NCBI GenBank assembly: GCA_963210315.1
Contig: OY723292.1
Location: 1,116,001-1,180,000, forward strand
DNA length: 64,000 nt
Source of the DNA: Rhynchopus euleeides
Taxonomy: Eukaryota > Euglenozoa > Diplonemea > Diplonemida > Diplonemidae
Direction: 5' to 3'
Part shown: piece after piece, positions 1-11,156 of the stretch
How positions within the stretch are numbered: position 1 is the stretch's first letter
Layout: each line of letters opens with the position of its first letter
Translations under genes and position numbers: made by a program
Notes under the pieces: generated by a model
What the model saw: only the letters and a program-made list of their open reading frames with translations
The model's database searches: none
Told to the model about the DNA's origin: nothing

Positions 1-64
1 GTTTGGCCTTTTTTTGGGAACTTGGAACATTTTTACGGTCCACCCTTTTTCCGTTTACGGTATT

Positions 65-1399
65 TCAGGCATATACATGTATTATACATGTATAATAGTT
101 GACATGCAAGTATTATACATGTATAATACATGTAAGAATCGGTATTTTTACATGTAAAATTTACAAGATCCCACCGTGAAGGTACCGAAATCCCTGAACT
201 TTACGACATTTTTCGACATAGGCAATTTTCGACCAGAAACCCCCCAAAAATGCTGAAAAAGTGGCCAGACCACCCCAAAAACCGCCCCTGGGTGTGGGAC
301 ACCCACTTTGGTGCCCCGGAACGCGGCTGAAACGCTGTGTTGAAAAAAGTGTCATGGTTTGGTACCGAACCCCTCCCCGGGTGAGTCTCCCGAGCACCCT
401 GTCACCTGCGTCATCACCATCCCCCGTCATGTACCACGTTCTGCCGCCTCTGATGAGACATCTGAGTACTATCGGGCCAAGAAAATGGTATTTCAGCGAG
501 TGTTCTGTCAGGTTTCTACCGACATCCTCAACAAAGATCGGGTGTGTCTGCGAATGCAAGGGCGTCGCTCGGCGATATTATGTGCCCTCCCTGAGGTGTC
601 GGATGCATTGGGGACTTCATCAGGGGTAACGGCAACAGCGAAGTGGGTGTGGTGTATAACCTGTGTCACCCCGGCTCTACGGTACTGCAGTGGCACTTCT
701 CAGTGGCGATGATCCTCGTCATCTGCACCATCACCCCCACTTACGCGCTCTTCATTGCAGCACTGCAAGAGCTAAAAGAGATGCCGGACGACGGTCAGAA
801 TGCTGGGGAACTCAGCCGCAGATGGAAAGGAGAGGCTGGAGACGGTGCGCGAGTGGATGTTGGGGCCGGCGTCTTTGGAAAATATGCCGGTGTGGGTTCC
901 AAAGCCTTATTCGGTGTGCAAACCGGCAGGCGCAGTGGTCGGTGTACGCTGCAGCAAGTGTTATCAGGAAATGCCGGCGAGAAGACGCTCCTTCCCAAGC
1001 TTGTCACACGCATTTGCTCCCAAATTGAACCGAAGGCATCAGTGCCCACCCAAGACAAGAAAAGGCGGAATGTTGCGGGCAAGTTGGGCGGGACGGGCTC
1101 GGAAGGGTGGTTCAAATGAGGGGGCCGGAACCAAACCATGACACTTTTTTGAGCATGGTCACGGATTGGCTCAGAAGTGACCAAATACCCCCAAAAACCA
1201 CCCAGACCGCCCCCAAATACTCCCAGGGGCCGGGGTTTCAGGTTTACTGCCATTTTGTGCGTGTTCCTCGCCTATGTGAAAAATCCCGTAAAGTTTACCC
1301 CTTCACGGTGGGATCTTGTAAATTTTACATGTATTATACATGTATAATACTTGCATGTCAACTATTATACATGTATAATACATGTATATGCCTGAAATA
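65..1399. mobile_element. fold-back element with ~300-bp diverged inverted arms
   Basis: The stretch 65-366 is an imperfect reverse complement of about 1120-1399. Landmarks shared in opposite orientation are TTTACAAGATCCCACCGTG (left, ending near 177; right, starting near 1303) and AAAAAAGTGTCATGGTTTGG (343-362 and its complement near 1130-1150). The arms are diverged, so this is an old element. The ~750-bp centre holds only short overlapping open frames with no recognisable product, so it is a non-autonomous inverted-repeat (MITE-like or fold-back) element by structure. The outer ends merge into the AT-rich palindromic array, so the exact boundary and target duplication cannot be fixed. Confidence 0.6.
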
Positions 1400-2325
1400 T
1401 ACATGTAAAATACATGTATATCAAGTAAAAATACAAGTATAATACTTGCATGTCAACTATTATACTTGTATTTTTACTTGATATACATGTATTTTACATG
1501 TATATTTCAGGCATTTACATGTATTTTACATGTATAATACTTGTCATGCAAGTATTATACATGTAAAATACTTGCATGACAAGTAAAATACTTGCATGCA
1601 AGTAAAATACATGTATTTTACTTGCATGCAAGTATTTTACTTGTCATGCAAGTATTATACATGTATTTTACTTGTCATGCAAGTATTTTACATGTATAAT
1701 ACTTGCATGACAAGTATTATACATGTAAAATACATGTAAATGCCTGAAATATACATGTAAAATACATGTACCGTATACGTAAATATTATGGAACGTAAAT
1801 ATTATGGAACGGGCCCATTTTTGGCCGGTCCGTTCCATAATATTTACGTTCCAAAATATTTACAGGGCCAGTTGGGGACTCGGTGGTGAGGACGGCTTGC
1901 GTCAGGAATCGCGCGAAAAGTGCACGAGTAGGTCCCGTCAGGGACTCTGTATGCCGTCCGATCCCCTGGTCCAAGTCCCCGAGTCGCAGAAAGCCCTGTA
2001 AATATTATGGAACGAAAAAAATCTGGAACGCCAACCCACCAGCGTTCCAAAATATTTACGTTCCATAATATTTACGTTCCATAATATTTACGTTCCAAAA
2101 TATTTACGTATACGGTATATCAAGTAAAAATACAAGTATAATAGTTGACATGCAAGTATTATACTTGTATTTTTACTTGATATACATGTATTTTACATGT
2201 ATATTTCAGGCATATACATGTATTATACATGTATAATAGTTGACATGCAAGTATTATACATGTATAATACATGTATATACTTGTAGTTATACATGTAAAA
2301 TTTACAAGATCCCACCGTGTTAAGG
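1296..2325. repeat. AT-rich nested palindrome array (TACATGTA / CTTGCATG words)
   Basis: The array is built almost entirely from alternating words such as TACATGTA, TATAATAC, ACTTGCATG and ACAAGTAAAA. 1381-1520 folds on itself with arms of about 60 nt around a short loop. 1512-1556 pairs with 1700-1742. 1296-1475 is the reverse complement of 2104-2320. The end sequence also recurs at 65-177. Composition is strikingly AT-rich against the GC-rich surroundings. No coding capacity is seen. Confidence 0.8.
1771..2115. mobile_element. short inverted-repeat element nested in the palindrome array
   Basis: It begins CCGTATACGTAAATATT and ends with the exact complement AATATTTACGTATACGG. Each arm contains several iterations of AAATATTATGGAACG. 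The ~150-bp centre (about 1862-2000) has higher GC and no convincing ORF. It looks like a MITE-type element inserted between the two halves of the surrounding AT-rich palindrome. Confidence 0.6.
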
Positions 2326-4106
2326 TTCCCCCCCCCCCCCCCCCGCATAGCTTCCGATAAGAATCCGACCCCCAGACCCCTCCGACCCCCGACCCCCGAC
2401 CCCCCCTTAGCAAAACTACCCCCCCCCCAAAAAATCTCAGGGGTTTCCCGAGGAAACGCGGTTCCCCCCTCTCCTGCGTTGTTTGGGATCCGTGCGGATC
2501 GTAGTGGGGTCACTTTGTTGGTGTAGGTGCCACAGAACACCTCTGAAATGCGGATGTGGTTCCTTGAGAAAAGGGGGGTCGGAACCTCGGGGGTCGGAAT
2601 CCGACCCCCGACCCCCCGACCCCCCATTTTTCGGGGGTCGGAGGGGGTCGGGGCTATATCCCGACCCCCCATTCTTGCGGGGGTCAGGATCCGGAAGATG
2701 TGGTCAAACTCGGGTCGGAATTTTCGCGTTTTTTCTCGGGGGTCGTAGATGGGGGGTCGGAGACTAGGGGTTGGAATATGGGGTGGTCTCCCCTCCCGAC
2801 CCCCCACACGGGGTTTTCAAAACCCCGTTCTTTGGACTATTTGGAGTTTGTGCGGATCGTAGTGGGATCATTTCGTGGGTCTTGGGACCAAGCTTCAACG
2901 ACGAAACATGGGTCTGGTCCAGGTACTGCCATGGGAGGACGTGACCGGGAGGCACACCAGGCCACCCCCACCACCCACCCAGCGGGACCCTCCCGACCCC
3001 CTCCTCGGGTTTTTCAAAAACCCGTTCTTTTGAATATTTGGAGTTTGTGCGGATCGCAGTGGGGTCATTTTTGACATGGGGTGCCTATTCACACCCCTTA
3101 TTGGTGGTCCCCATCCAGGCCACATTCCTTAGGAAATAGTCAGGCGACCCCCTCCGACCCCCCCTCCCGACCCCCGACCCCCGCTTATCGGAAGCTATGC
3201 CCCCCCGGGGGGGCGGCGGGCATCGCCCAGCGGGGTGATATACTGGTTCTCTGCACAATCCCACCCCACCCCCCTCCCCCTCCCCCCCCACCCCCCTGCC
3301 TCCTTTGTACCAAAAAAAATATGAAACATACGCTCGGGGGGGGGTGGGGGGTGGAGGAGGGTAGGTGGGAGTTGGGCTGCTGGTATCCCCAAAAAGAGAG
3401 AAAATTACGGCGCGGCGCGGCACGCCCCCGCACTCCCCTCACACCCCACCCCTACTGGGGGGGGCTAAATAGAAGCCCCCCCCCCCCCTTGTATTCGGCG
3501 TAGGATCGAGTTTTTTTGGGGGTTTTCGAGGGCCCAAAATTTTAGGCAATTTTTGCAGTGGGTGGCCAAATAGAAGGGGGGGGGGGGTCAAATAGAAGGG
3601 GGGGGGGGCTTGTATTCGGCGGAAGCCGAATTTTCCAAATTTTGGTGAATTTTGCCCCAGGTGACCTCGTGGAATCGCGATTTTCGCCTTCCGTTGCACT
3701 ATTCGGAATCCGTGCGGATCGTGGTGGGGTCATTTTGTGGGTGGAGGTGCCAAGTATCACACATGAAATGTGGGTCTGGTTTGGGTCCTGATAATGGGAG
3801 GATATTCCCTGGAGTCAGCAACCTGCGAGGACCCCCACACTGGTGTCCAAAACCCTGTTCCTTTGAATGTTTGGATTCCGTGCGGACCGCAGTGGGGTCA
3901 TTTTGACCATGGGGTGCCTGTTAGGACTGGAAAAACAGGCTGAAAATTTGAAATTTGGCTGAAATTCGGCTTCCGCCGAATACAAGCCCCCCCCCCTTGT
4001 ATTCGGCGAAAAATTTTATGGATTTCGAATTTTCAGACCCCCCCCCTTCTAATAGGCCCCCCCCCCCCTTGTATTTGACCCCCCCCTTCTATTTAGCCCC
4101 CCCCAG
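2326..4106. repeat. C/G-homopolymer low-complexity region with a paired dispersed repeat
   Basis: Runs of C or G and iterations of GACCCCC fill this stretch, so long open frames here are composition artefacts. Inside it a conserved sequence centred on GTGCGGATCG.AGTGGGGTCA occurs at about 2485, 2845, 3045, 3710 and 3880. The copies at 2845+3045 and 3710+3880 form two larger paired units, each followed by the same context (..TGTGGGTCTGGT.. and ..ATGGGGTGCCT..). The word CTTGTATTCGGCG appears in both orientations near 3490-3630 and 3970-4010. No gene is supported. Confidence 0.6.
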
Positions 4107-5259
4107 TAGGGGGGGTCAAATGGGGGTGACAAACACGATTTTTCAAAAAAACCGGCGCAGAGGCCCCAAAGCCCCCGTAAACCCTCCAAACCCCCCCAGA
4201 TCGGTCCGGAAACCCATCGAACCCCACTTTTCCACCATTCCGGGCACCTCAGGTGCCCGAATTGGGGTACCTAAAATTTGTGCCACCGTTTGGTACCGTA
4301 CAGTGCCACTGTGTGGGAGGTTGGAAAAGAAAATGCCCCAACACCCCACATCTGAGGGTTGCAATGCATGTTGCTTGCCAACCACGTCATCCGGTGGGTG
4401 TCAGGCGCTATGTAGGTGGCATTAGCCAGGTCTTCGATGAGTTCTGGCTTGTATATGTACCTCCCTGCCACCATGCACCGGGAGGCTGCCTGTAGGTAAG
4501 GAACAAGTCCAGATGGTCGTGTGATTCCTGTGCAGCAGTGCTCCACAACCGGGATGTGTTGACAACGACTATTGCAACACGAGCTGTACATTCCGGGAAC
4601 ACACGAAGTGCGCTGTCGTGGTACCCATTGTGCCAGAATTGGTAGTTGCTGCGGTCTACTTTGCCTGGCCCAAGAGCACTGGTACTGAACGGTGCAATAT
4701 GCGTGGCGAGGTGAATACAACGGAAGCGCGCAAAGTCGATACAGCTCTCGGATGGCGGGTGGTGGTGCCACTAGTGTGTGACGTTCACTCGAGGATACAA
4801 CGCATCACAATGAATCAGCAACCGTGGACCGAGTACAATACGCTCTCTGTGGCTGGTGTGGGGGACAAAGGCAGTGCCTGTGCCGCAGGCAGGGAGGTAC
4901 ATATACAAGCCAGAACTCATCGAAGACCTGGCTGATGCCACCTACATAGCGCCTGACACCCACCGGATGACGTGGTTGGCGAGCAACATGCATTGCAACC
5001 CTCAGATGTGGGGTGTTGGGGCATTTTCTTTTCCAACCTCCCACACAGTGGCACTGTACGGTACCAAACGGTGGCACAAAATTTAGGTACCCCAATTCGG
5101 GCACCTGAGGTGCCCGGAATGGTGGAAAAGTGGGGTTCGATGGGTTTCCGGACCGATCTGGGGGGGTTTGGAGGGTTTACGGGGGCTTTGGGGCCTCTGC
5201 GCCGGTTTTTTGAAACATCGTGTTTATCCACGTAAAAGGGGGGCATTTGACCCCCCCTA
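4107..5259. mobile_element. TA-flanked long-TIR element, copy 1
   Basis: Long terminal inverted repeats (left 4107-4469, about 363 bp; right 4888-5259, about 372 bp) flank a unique centre of about 420 bp. The element starts TAGGGGGGG-TCAAAT and ends ATTTGACCCCCCCTA, so a TA dinucleotide lies at each edge, as in Tc1/mariner-type MITEs. A near-identical copy lies at 58274-59424. The centre has an open frame of about 105 codons (4618-4935) present in both copies, but it runs into the right arm and shows no domain, so I do not call it a gene. No transposase is present, so it is non-autonomous. The arms contain TTTAG followed by GTACCCCAATTCGGGC, which recurs at the SL junction at 61195. Confidence 0.85.
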
Positions 5260-6339
5260 CACCCCACCCCTACCCTGCGTGTGGCAGGACGTCGCCCGCC
5301 CCACCGCTGTGTCTTTGGGCTGTGTTATCCTTGTGGCTCTTTCGCCGTGTATTTTGTCTTTCCTGACCCAAGAGGTCTGAGATCTGCGGGCAGAGGGTGA
5401 GGTGCGTCGGGTGAGGAGACGGTGAAAAGGCGGAGTGGTGGTGGTGGTGGTGGTGGGTGGCAGCGGATACCCTTTCAGATGTGATTACAAAACAAACACA
5501 ATGTATTCAGCCCACGAAGCTTGCCTGCCGTTGAGACCCCTCCTCCAGGTATGATTTAAGTGTGAATCACTCCGTAACGAACATACCCGCACCCTCTTTC
5601 TTTTTCTCTTGTAGCCTCATGCAATGAAGGAGGAAATGGAACACAGAGAACGCAGGTCCGATTTGAGTTTACGGCACGCGGGAGTGCCGTAATTGCAGAG
5701 CCACATCTCACCTCATCACAGGTCGAGGTGTGTGCGTTTCACCACAACCTCTCCCCTCCCCATTCCCCCGTGTTGAGTGACATGTGTCGATAGTGTTCCA
5801 TTTCGAGTGCTTGGCAACGTGCCGCTGGCGTGCTGCCCCCTGAGGCCCCAGCCAACGCAAGCGTGGACCAAAGCAAGTGTCACATGAGGGTGCAGGGAGA
5901 AGAGCGGGGTGCGCTCGTTGGCATACTGATAAGGGCCAGCTCAATCCAACGGGGATGCAGGATGGGTACCATTGTGTTGCTGGGCATCTTGAGTTTGAAG
6001 CCCTGTAAAAATGCAGATGTGAGCCGGACGGCGCTTCACCTGGCAGAGAAGAATCATACCCACAGGTTGCGGCACTTCACGAGTACCAAGTAGTCAGATG
6101 CAAGCGGGAGAAGAGCAGGGGTGGAGCTTGGGGGTTTTTTCGGGTCAGCTGACCTGATTTTCTGCAGGCCCTTACAAAAAATCAGGTCAGGGGTAAAAAG
6201 AAAAAAAATATAGATTTTCGGGAAACCGGAAAAGTTGGCTCCTCGCATTGGGGTCTCAAGGTGACCAGGAGGCGTTTCGTGAGCAAAGTGACCCCAGCTA
6301 CATGAGCACAGGCCTCAAACAGTCACAATAGAGGACAAA
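5260..6339. other. intergenic, with a remnant dispersed repeat at about 5611-5800
   Basis: No gene is seen. 5611-5800 (starting GCCTCATGCAATGAAGGAGG) is a diverged copy of 31268-31460. Both copies follow a pyrimidine tract ending in AG and both contain CACCTCATCACAGGTCG, so this may be a fragment of an old duplicated gene end or UTR. Confidence 0.4.
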
Positions 6340-6600
6340 TGAAGCTGCCCAACCCGTACCGTGCAACAGACGTTTACTACCGTGGCCTCCGGCGGCTGGG
6401 GGGCTCCGCCCCCCAGACCCCCCTGTGGCATGTGCCTGTCTTGTACCCAAGCCCTTTACATCAGGGAATGGAGTACAGACCGCCCTCAGTATCCTCAGGA
6501 GGACGCAGCCAACTCACACAGAATCCGTACGCCCGCAAGTCGCAGATGTTCACTACCGTGGCCTCCGGCGGCTGGGGGCTCCGCCCCCCAGACCCCCCCT
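6340..6600 (+). repeat. two copies of a 50-bp GC-hairpin dispersed repeat
   Basis: Copies at 6374-6425 and 6549-6599 share ACTACCGTGGCCTCCGGCGG, then CTGGGGGGCTCCGCCCCCCAG, which folds as a hairpin, then ACCCCCC. They form part of a ~175-bp unit repeated twice. The same paired arrangement occurs at 21717-21940. Single copies are at 32945-32995 (+), 45246-45299 (-) and 45381-45433 (-). Confidence 0.75.
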
Positions 6601-7324
6601 ATGGCATGTGTTTGTCTTGTAACCAAGTCCTTGCGCGTCCGGGGCTGCATCTCAGTTCCGGTACCCTCGCGGGAGGCTGGGCCCGAGCACTGATCTCTGA
6701 GACAAACCGGGGGGGAACCCATTCAGTGAGAAAAAATTGGCTGACCCGATCTGACCCGATCCAGCCCGCAACCCCAAATTTCAAGCTCCACCCCTGGAGA
6801 AGAGCAAATGCGGGGAAAAAATAATGAAAAATGTTGCGCTGCGGCGAGGGTTTCCCAATCCCTTTGCTTTGCCGATCCTTGAACCAGAGGGGCGGCGTGA
6901 GGTCCGGTGGTGGCCACGAAATTGAACAAAAAGAATCAGAAAAAAAACACACAGTGCAGCAAGCGCCAAATGGCGAGCCAAATGCTGCATTCCCTCCGGC
7001 TATTATAGAACACGCACAGCAGAATGTGAAAGGGGGTAAACAGAACGGGGTAGGTGTGAGGGTCGGGTGGTATTCATAGAATCTATGAGGTAAAAAAAGG
7101 CATAGTGAGTTCGAATGACGTCATTTGTTAGAGAACCGGTACGGGCCACAGACCGTGGCCTTTGTAGTAGTGTATGGAATGTTATCCCGAAAGGAGCGCC
7201 CCTTCCCCCTCCGCCCCCCCGCGCCCCCAGCGACGCCGTACTACTGCGGCAGGTTGTTCGCGCACAACCCCGGCGAGTGCTGCTGTCTGCATTTACACTT
7301 GACATGCCGGGAAAGTGCTCTAGG
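6601..7324. other. intergenic, nothing recognised
   Basis: Short overlapping frames only. No domain-like translation and no acceptor-plus-ATG arrangement stands out. Confidence 0.4.
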
Positions 7325-7612
7325 TCCACAACAGACCATCCTGTGCGAACACTACATCAAACACCGTGCTACACTGGAGTCGCAGCTGGAGGCGACACTC
7401 GCCCTGCCTGAGAAGATGCCACGCACGCTGCAGCATCGCAGTGCACGGCTGAGCGCCCTGTGCACTGCGGAGGCGGTCCCTCCTGAGTCCTGCGTCAGTG
7501 TTGATGTCCCATCTGTCCTCGTGACGGTGAACGCTCCTGCTGAGTACGCTACAGGTGCAGTACAATTAAGCAAATGTTGACAACCACTATCACCCTGTGG
7601 GACAGAGACTGC
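7325..7612 (+). pseudogene. truncated copy of the B-box/WD40 protein gene
   Basis: The translation (ILCEHYIKHRATLESQLEAT..., then ALPEKMPRTLQHRSARLSAL) is almost identical to residues of the protein encoded at 29159-31003, around 29920-30140. Homology begins abruptly near 7325 and fades near 7612, where the intact gene continues into its first WD40 blade (ACTATCACCCTGTGGGA is still shared). No zinc finger, coiled coil or WD40 repeats remain, so this is a fragment left by a partial duplication. It lies just upstream of the lectin tandem array. Confidence 0.75.
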
Positions 7613-7795
7613 GCCCGGGTTGTGTCTTTGTTCCCCGAACTGTCAGTGCAAGTGAGGCGGTGCATCTCAGGGTCTGAAGAGCAACGCCACAACACATCAT
7701 CGGAGGGATGCTGAGGGGAATGCGGGCACCACAGATCAAGGGAGTGTGTATTTGAGCGGTTTAATGATACGTGCCTTGCTTCGGCATGTCCTTGA

Positions 7796-8683
7796 TTGTT
7801 GCGAGGCCCTCGCTTTGCTGCACTTTCGTGTGAGCGGAAGGGCTTCACAGTTGACACAGAGTGCCTGCCACTGCCTTATCTTGCTGGGACGGATGTGCGT
7901 GTGGCGGTGGAGGCAGATCCTGATGAGACGGTCGCCAGCCTGCAGGCCAAGGCAGTCACCTGCCTGCGTGCAGAGGGGCAGGTGCTGGAGGCGGACGCCG
8001 TGTGGCTGCGTGTGCCGGGCAGCGCCGATGCCCTCGGCAGCGGGGACACGCGGCTGGAGCACACGCCCCTGCAGCAGGGCGGCACTATCGAGGTGGTCCC
8101 GGGTCGCATGGGGCCAGGTGTCACGGAAGCCTTCGGCGGCAGCGGGGGAAGTAGTTTCAGCGAACATCACGCAGTGTCGTGGGGACGTGTGACACGTATC
8201 GCGGTATCACACACACATCTTGTGCAGTTCCTGGCGTTGACTTACGACAACGGAATCAGACGTGGGTACCCACGCGAAAGCGATGGCTTCTTTTCTAGCT
8301 GGAAGCCGTTTCCCGCAGTGACAAACCTGGATGCAAATGAACGTGTGACAGGTGTGAGTGGTTTCGTCGGAGACGAGTTGCACCAGATCACCTTCACCAC
8401 CAACAAGCGCGTCCTTGGCCCATACGGGGATACTGACTTCAAAAACCTGCGCCCCTTCTCCGTTGACTTCGGAGTCGGCAACGAGCTGCTTTACCTACAT
8501 GGCAGTGTCGAGGCTGACTACATTACACGCATTGGGTTTGGGTATGGACGCCCCCTCGACCAGCCAGTGTCGGCGTCGGAATATGATGAAAACGGCCAAC
8601 CTTTGGTGCGTGGTGTCACCCCCCGCAAGGCACGCCCCGTCACAGAATCTACGGAGGAATCGTGCGGGTGTACGGTGTGCTGA
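7796..8683 (+). pseudogene. ubiquitin-like/jacalin-like lectin gene, copy 1, start region deleted
   Basis: This is the first of three tandem copies. Relative to copy 2, 45 bp are missing between two CTTGC words (copy 2 positions 9489-9533). This removes the AG splice acceptor, the ATG and the first codons (MEVFAC). The frame remains open upstream but only from a TTG at 7796. The first in-frame ATG lies after the ubiquitin-like domain, in GRMGPGVTE. The remainder is intact: ubiquitin-like strands (VRVAVEADPDETVASLQAKA), the jacalin-like domain (WGRVTRI ... FTTNKRVLGPYG ... ITRIGFGYG) and the C-terminus CGCTVC. It may be silent or may give a protein lacking the ubiquitin-like part. The lectin segment differs from copies 2 and 3 between 8197 and 8340. 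Confidence 0.65.
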
Positions 8684-9515
8684 GCAGGCCACCGGCAGCT
8701 TGCTGCACCTGCATCGCCCTGCGAGTGCAGCCGCATGAAACATCATGCACCTTCTGCTCTGGACGGCCTTGCTGTGCTGCGGCACGGTTCGTCTGGCAGC
8801 ACCCCTTTCTTCAGGCACCCTGGGCAACCCGCTGCAGGTGTCTCCCCTCCACCCGAACGCATCCGCTGGCAGCCAGACCTCGGATGGGGCCTGTGCCCAG
8901 AGGTTCCTGGGGTGCCTGTTTCACTTTCATCTCTTGCGATGTGCCCTGTGTGGAACCAACTGGCAGTGAGTCAGGTGGTGGGCTTGCTGTGTGATGTGCG
9001 CACACGCGAGTCGAGCCGACAGATTGGGTGTTGCGTTGGTGGCACGCTTTGGCACAGAAGGCACCGGACCCCACCCCACTCCCCTACTCCCACCCCAACC
9101 CGCCACAGTCCGAGATATATTGTAGTTGTGTTGGCAGTGTTATCGCAACTTTTGGGCTTTTTTGGCGTCACTTGCTGTCACTTACAGTCGGTCAGGTAGT
9201 CGCTGATTTTCTCGTGTTCTGAGCTGCTCAAGCCCTGTAGTGGCGGGAAACCGATGAGGATTTACCCAGCATCTCAGGGTCTGAAGAGCAACGCCACAAC
9301 ACATCATCGGAGGGATGCTGAGGGGAATGCAGGCACCAACACAGATCAAGGGAGTGTGTATATGAGCGATTTAATGACACGTGCCTTGCTTCGGCATGCC
9401 CTTGATTGTTGCGAGGCCCTCGTTTTGCTGCACTTTCGTGTGAGCGGAAGGGCTTCACATTGACACAGAGTGCCTGCCACTGCCTTATCTTGCAGGCGCT
9501 TCCCCGTCGAACATC

Positions 9516-10322
9516 ATGGAGGTGTTCGCCTGCCTTGCTGGGACGGATGTGCGTGTGGCGGTGGAGGCAGATCCTGATGAGACGGTCGCCAGCCTGCAGG
9601 CCAAGGCAGTCACCTGCCTGCGTGCAGAGGGGCAGGTGCTGGAGGCGGACGCCGTGTGGCTGCGTGTGCCGGGCAGCGCCGATGCCCTCGGCAGCGGGGA
9701 CACGCGGCTGGAGCACACGCCCCTGCAGCAGGGCGGCACTATCGAGGTGGTCCCGGGTCGCATGGGGCCAGGTGTCACGGAAGCCTTCGGCGGCAGCGGG
9801 GGAAGTAGTTTCAGCGAACATCACGCAGTGTCGTGGGGACGTGTGACACGTATCGCGGTATCACACACACATCTTGTGCAGTTCCTGGCGTTGACTTACG
9901 ACAACGGAATCAGCCGTGGGTACCCACGCGAATATTCTAGCTGGAATCCGCCTTCCGCAGTAAACCTGGATGCAAATGAACGTGTGACAGGTGTGAGTGG
10001 TTTCGTCGGAGACGAGTTGCACCAGGTCACCTTCACCACCAACAAGCGCGTCCTTGGCCCATGCGGGGATACTGACTTCAAAAACCTGCGCCCCTTCTCC
10101 GTTGACTTCGGAGTCGGCAACGAGCTGCTTTACCTACATGGCAGTGTCGAGGCTGACTACATTACACGCATTGGGTTTGGGTATGGACGCCCCCTCGACC
10201 AGCCAGTGTCGGCGTCGGAATATGATGAAAACGGCCAACCTTTGGTGCGTGGTGTCACCCCCCGCAAGGCACGCCCCGTCACAGAATCTACGGAGGAATC
10301 GTGCGGGTGTACGGTGTGCTGA
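9516..10322 (+). CDS. ubiquitin-like domain + jacalin-like lectin protein, copy 2
   Basis: Predicted 268 aa. Residues 1-80 (MEVFACLAGTDVRVAVEADP ... GGTIEVVPG) have the length and strand/helix pattern of a ubiquitin-like beta-grasp. Residues about 107-228 match the jacalin-like lectin pattern: WGRVTRI, YDNGISRGYP, ERVTGVSGFVGD, TFTTNKRVLGP and a closing ITRIGFGYGRPLD. In this family such beta-prisms bind mannose- or galactose-type glycans. No signal peptide or membrane span is visible. The protein ends CGCTVC, a Cys-rich tail that could be lipidated (CaaX-like), which is inference. The ATG is 20 nt after a CTTATCTTGCAG acceptor (AG at 9494-9495), suiting SL trans-splicing. The same Ubl type precedes DUF4116 repeats in the gene at 19077. 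Confidence 0.8.
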   Translation: MEVFACLAGTDVRVAVEADPDETVASLQAKAVTCLRAEGQVLEADAVWLRVPGSADALGSGDTRLEHTPLQQGGTIEVVPGRMGPGVTEAFGGSGGSSFSEHHAVSWGRVTRIAVSHTHLVQFLALTYDNGISRGYPREYSSWNPPSAVNLDANERVTGVSGFVGDELHQVTFTTNKRVLGPCGDTDFKNLRPFSVDFGVGNELLYLHGSVEADYITRIGFGYGRPLDQPVSASEYDENGQPLVRGVTPRKARPVTESTEESCGCTVC

Positions 10323-11156
10323 GCAGGCCACCGGCAGCTTGCTGCACCTGCATCGCCCTGCGAGTGCAGCCGCATGAAACATCATGCACCTTCTGCTCTG
10401 GACGGCCTTGCTGTGCTGCGGCACGGTTCGTCTGGCAGCACCCCTTTCTTCAGGCACCCTGGGCAACCCGCTGCAGGTGTCTCCCCTCCACCCGAACGCA
10501 TCCGCTGGCAGCCAGACCTCGGATGGGGCCTGTGCCCAGAGGTTCCTGGGGTGCCTGTTTCACTTTCATCTCTTGCGATGTGCCCTGTGTGGAACCAACT
10601 GACAGTGAGTCAGGGTGGTGGGCTTGCTGTGTGATGTGCGCACACGCGAGTCGAGCCGACAGATTGGGTGTTGCGTTGGTGGCACGCTTTGGCACAGAAG
10701 GCACCGGACCCCACCCCACTCCCCTACTCCCACCCCAACCCGCCACAGCCCGAGATATATTGTAGTTGTGTTGGCAGTGTTATCGCAACTTTTGGGCTTT
10801 TTTGGCGTCACTTGCTGTCACTTACAGTCGGTCAGGTAGTCGCTGATTTTCTCGTGTTCTGAGCTGCTCAAGCCCTGTAGTGGCGGGAAACCGATGAGGA
10901 TTTACCCAGCATCTCAGGGTCTGAAGAGCAACGCCACAACACATCATCAGAGGGATGCTGAGGGGAATGCGGGCACCAACACAGATCAAGGGAGTGTGTA
11001 TATGAACGATTTAATGACACGTGCCTTGCTTCGGCATGCCCTTGATTGTTGCGAGGCCCTCGCTTTGCTGTACTTTCGTGTGAGCGGAAGGGCTTCACAG
11101 TTGACGCAGAGTGCATGCCACTGCCTTATCTTGCAGGCGCTTTCCCGTCGAACATC

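Noticed and set aside
1380..1780. TACATGTA-type array as telomeric or subtelomeric repeat
   Set aside because: The words alternate in both orientations and form palindromes instead of a head-to-tail telomere repeat.
3081..3503. Proline-rich open frames in C-rich DNA
   Set aside because: Composition artefact of homopolymer tracts.
4618..4935. Open frame of ~105 codons in the centre of the 1.15-kb element, also in copy 2 (58778-59110)
   Set aside because: It runs into the terminal inverted repeat, has no domain, and its conservation is explained by recent common origin of the copies.
8745..8969. Small ORF with a signal-peptide-like start (MHLLLWTALLCCGTVRLAAP) downstream of each lectin gene
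   Set aside because: No acceptor immediately upstream, overlaps other open frames, and is retained only because the whole unit is duplicated; more likely 3' UTR.
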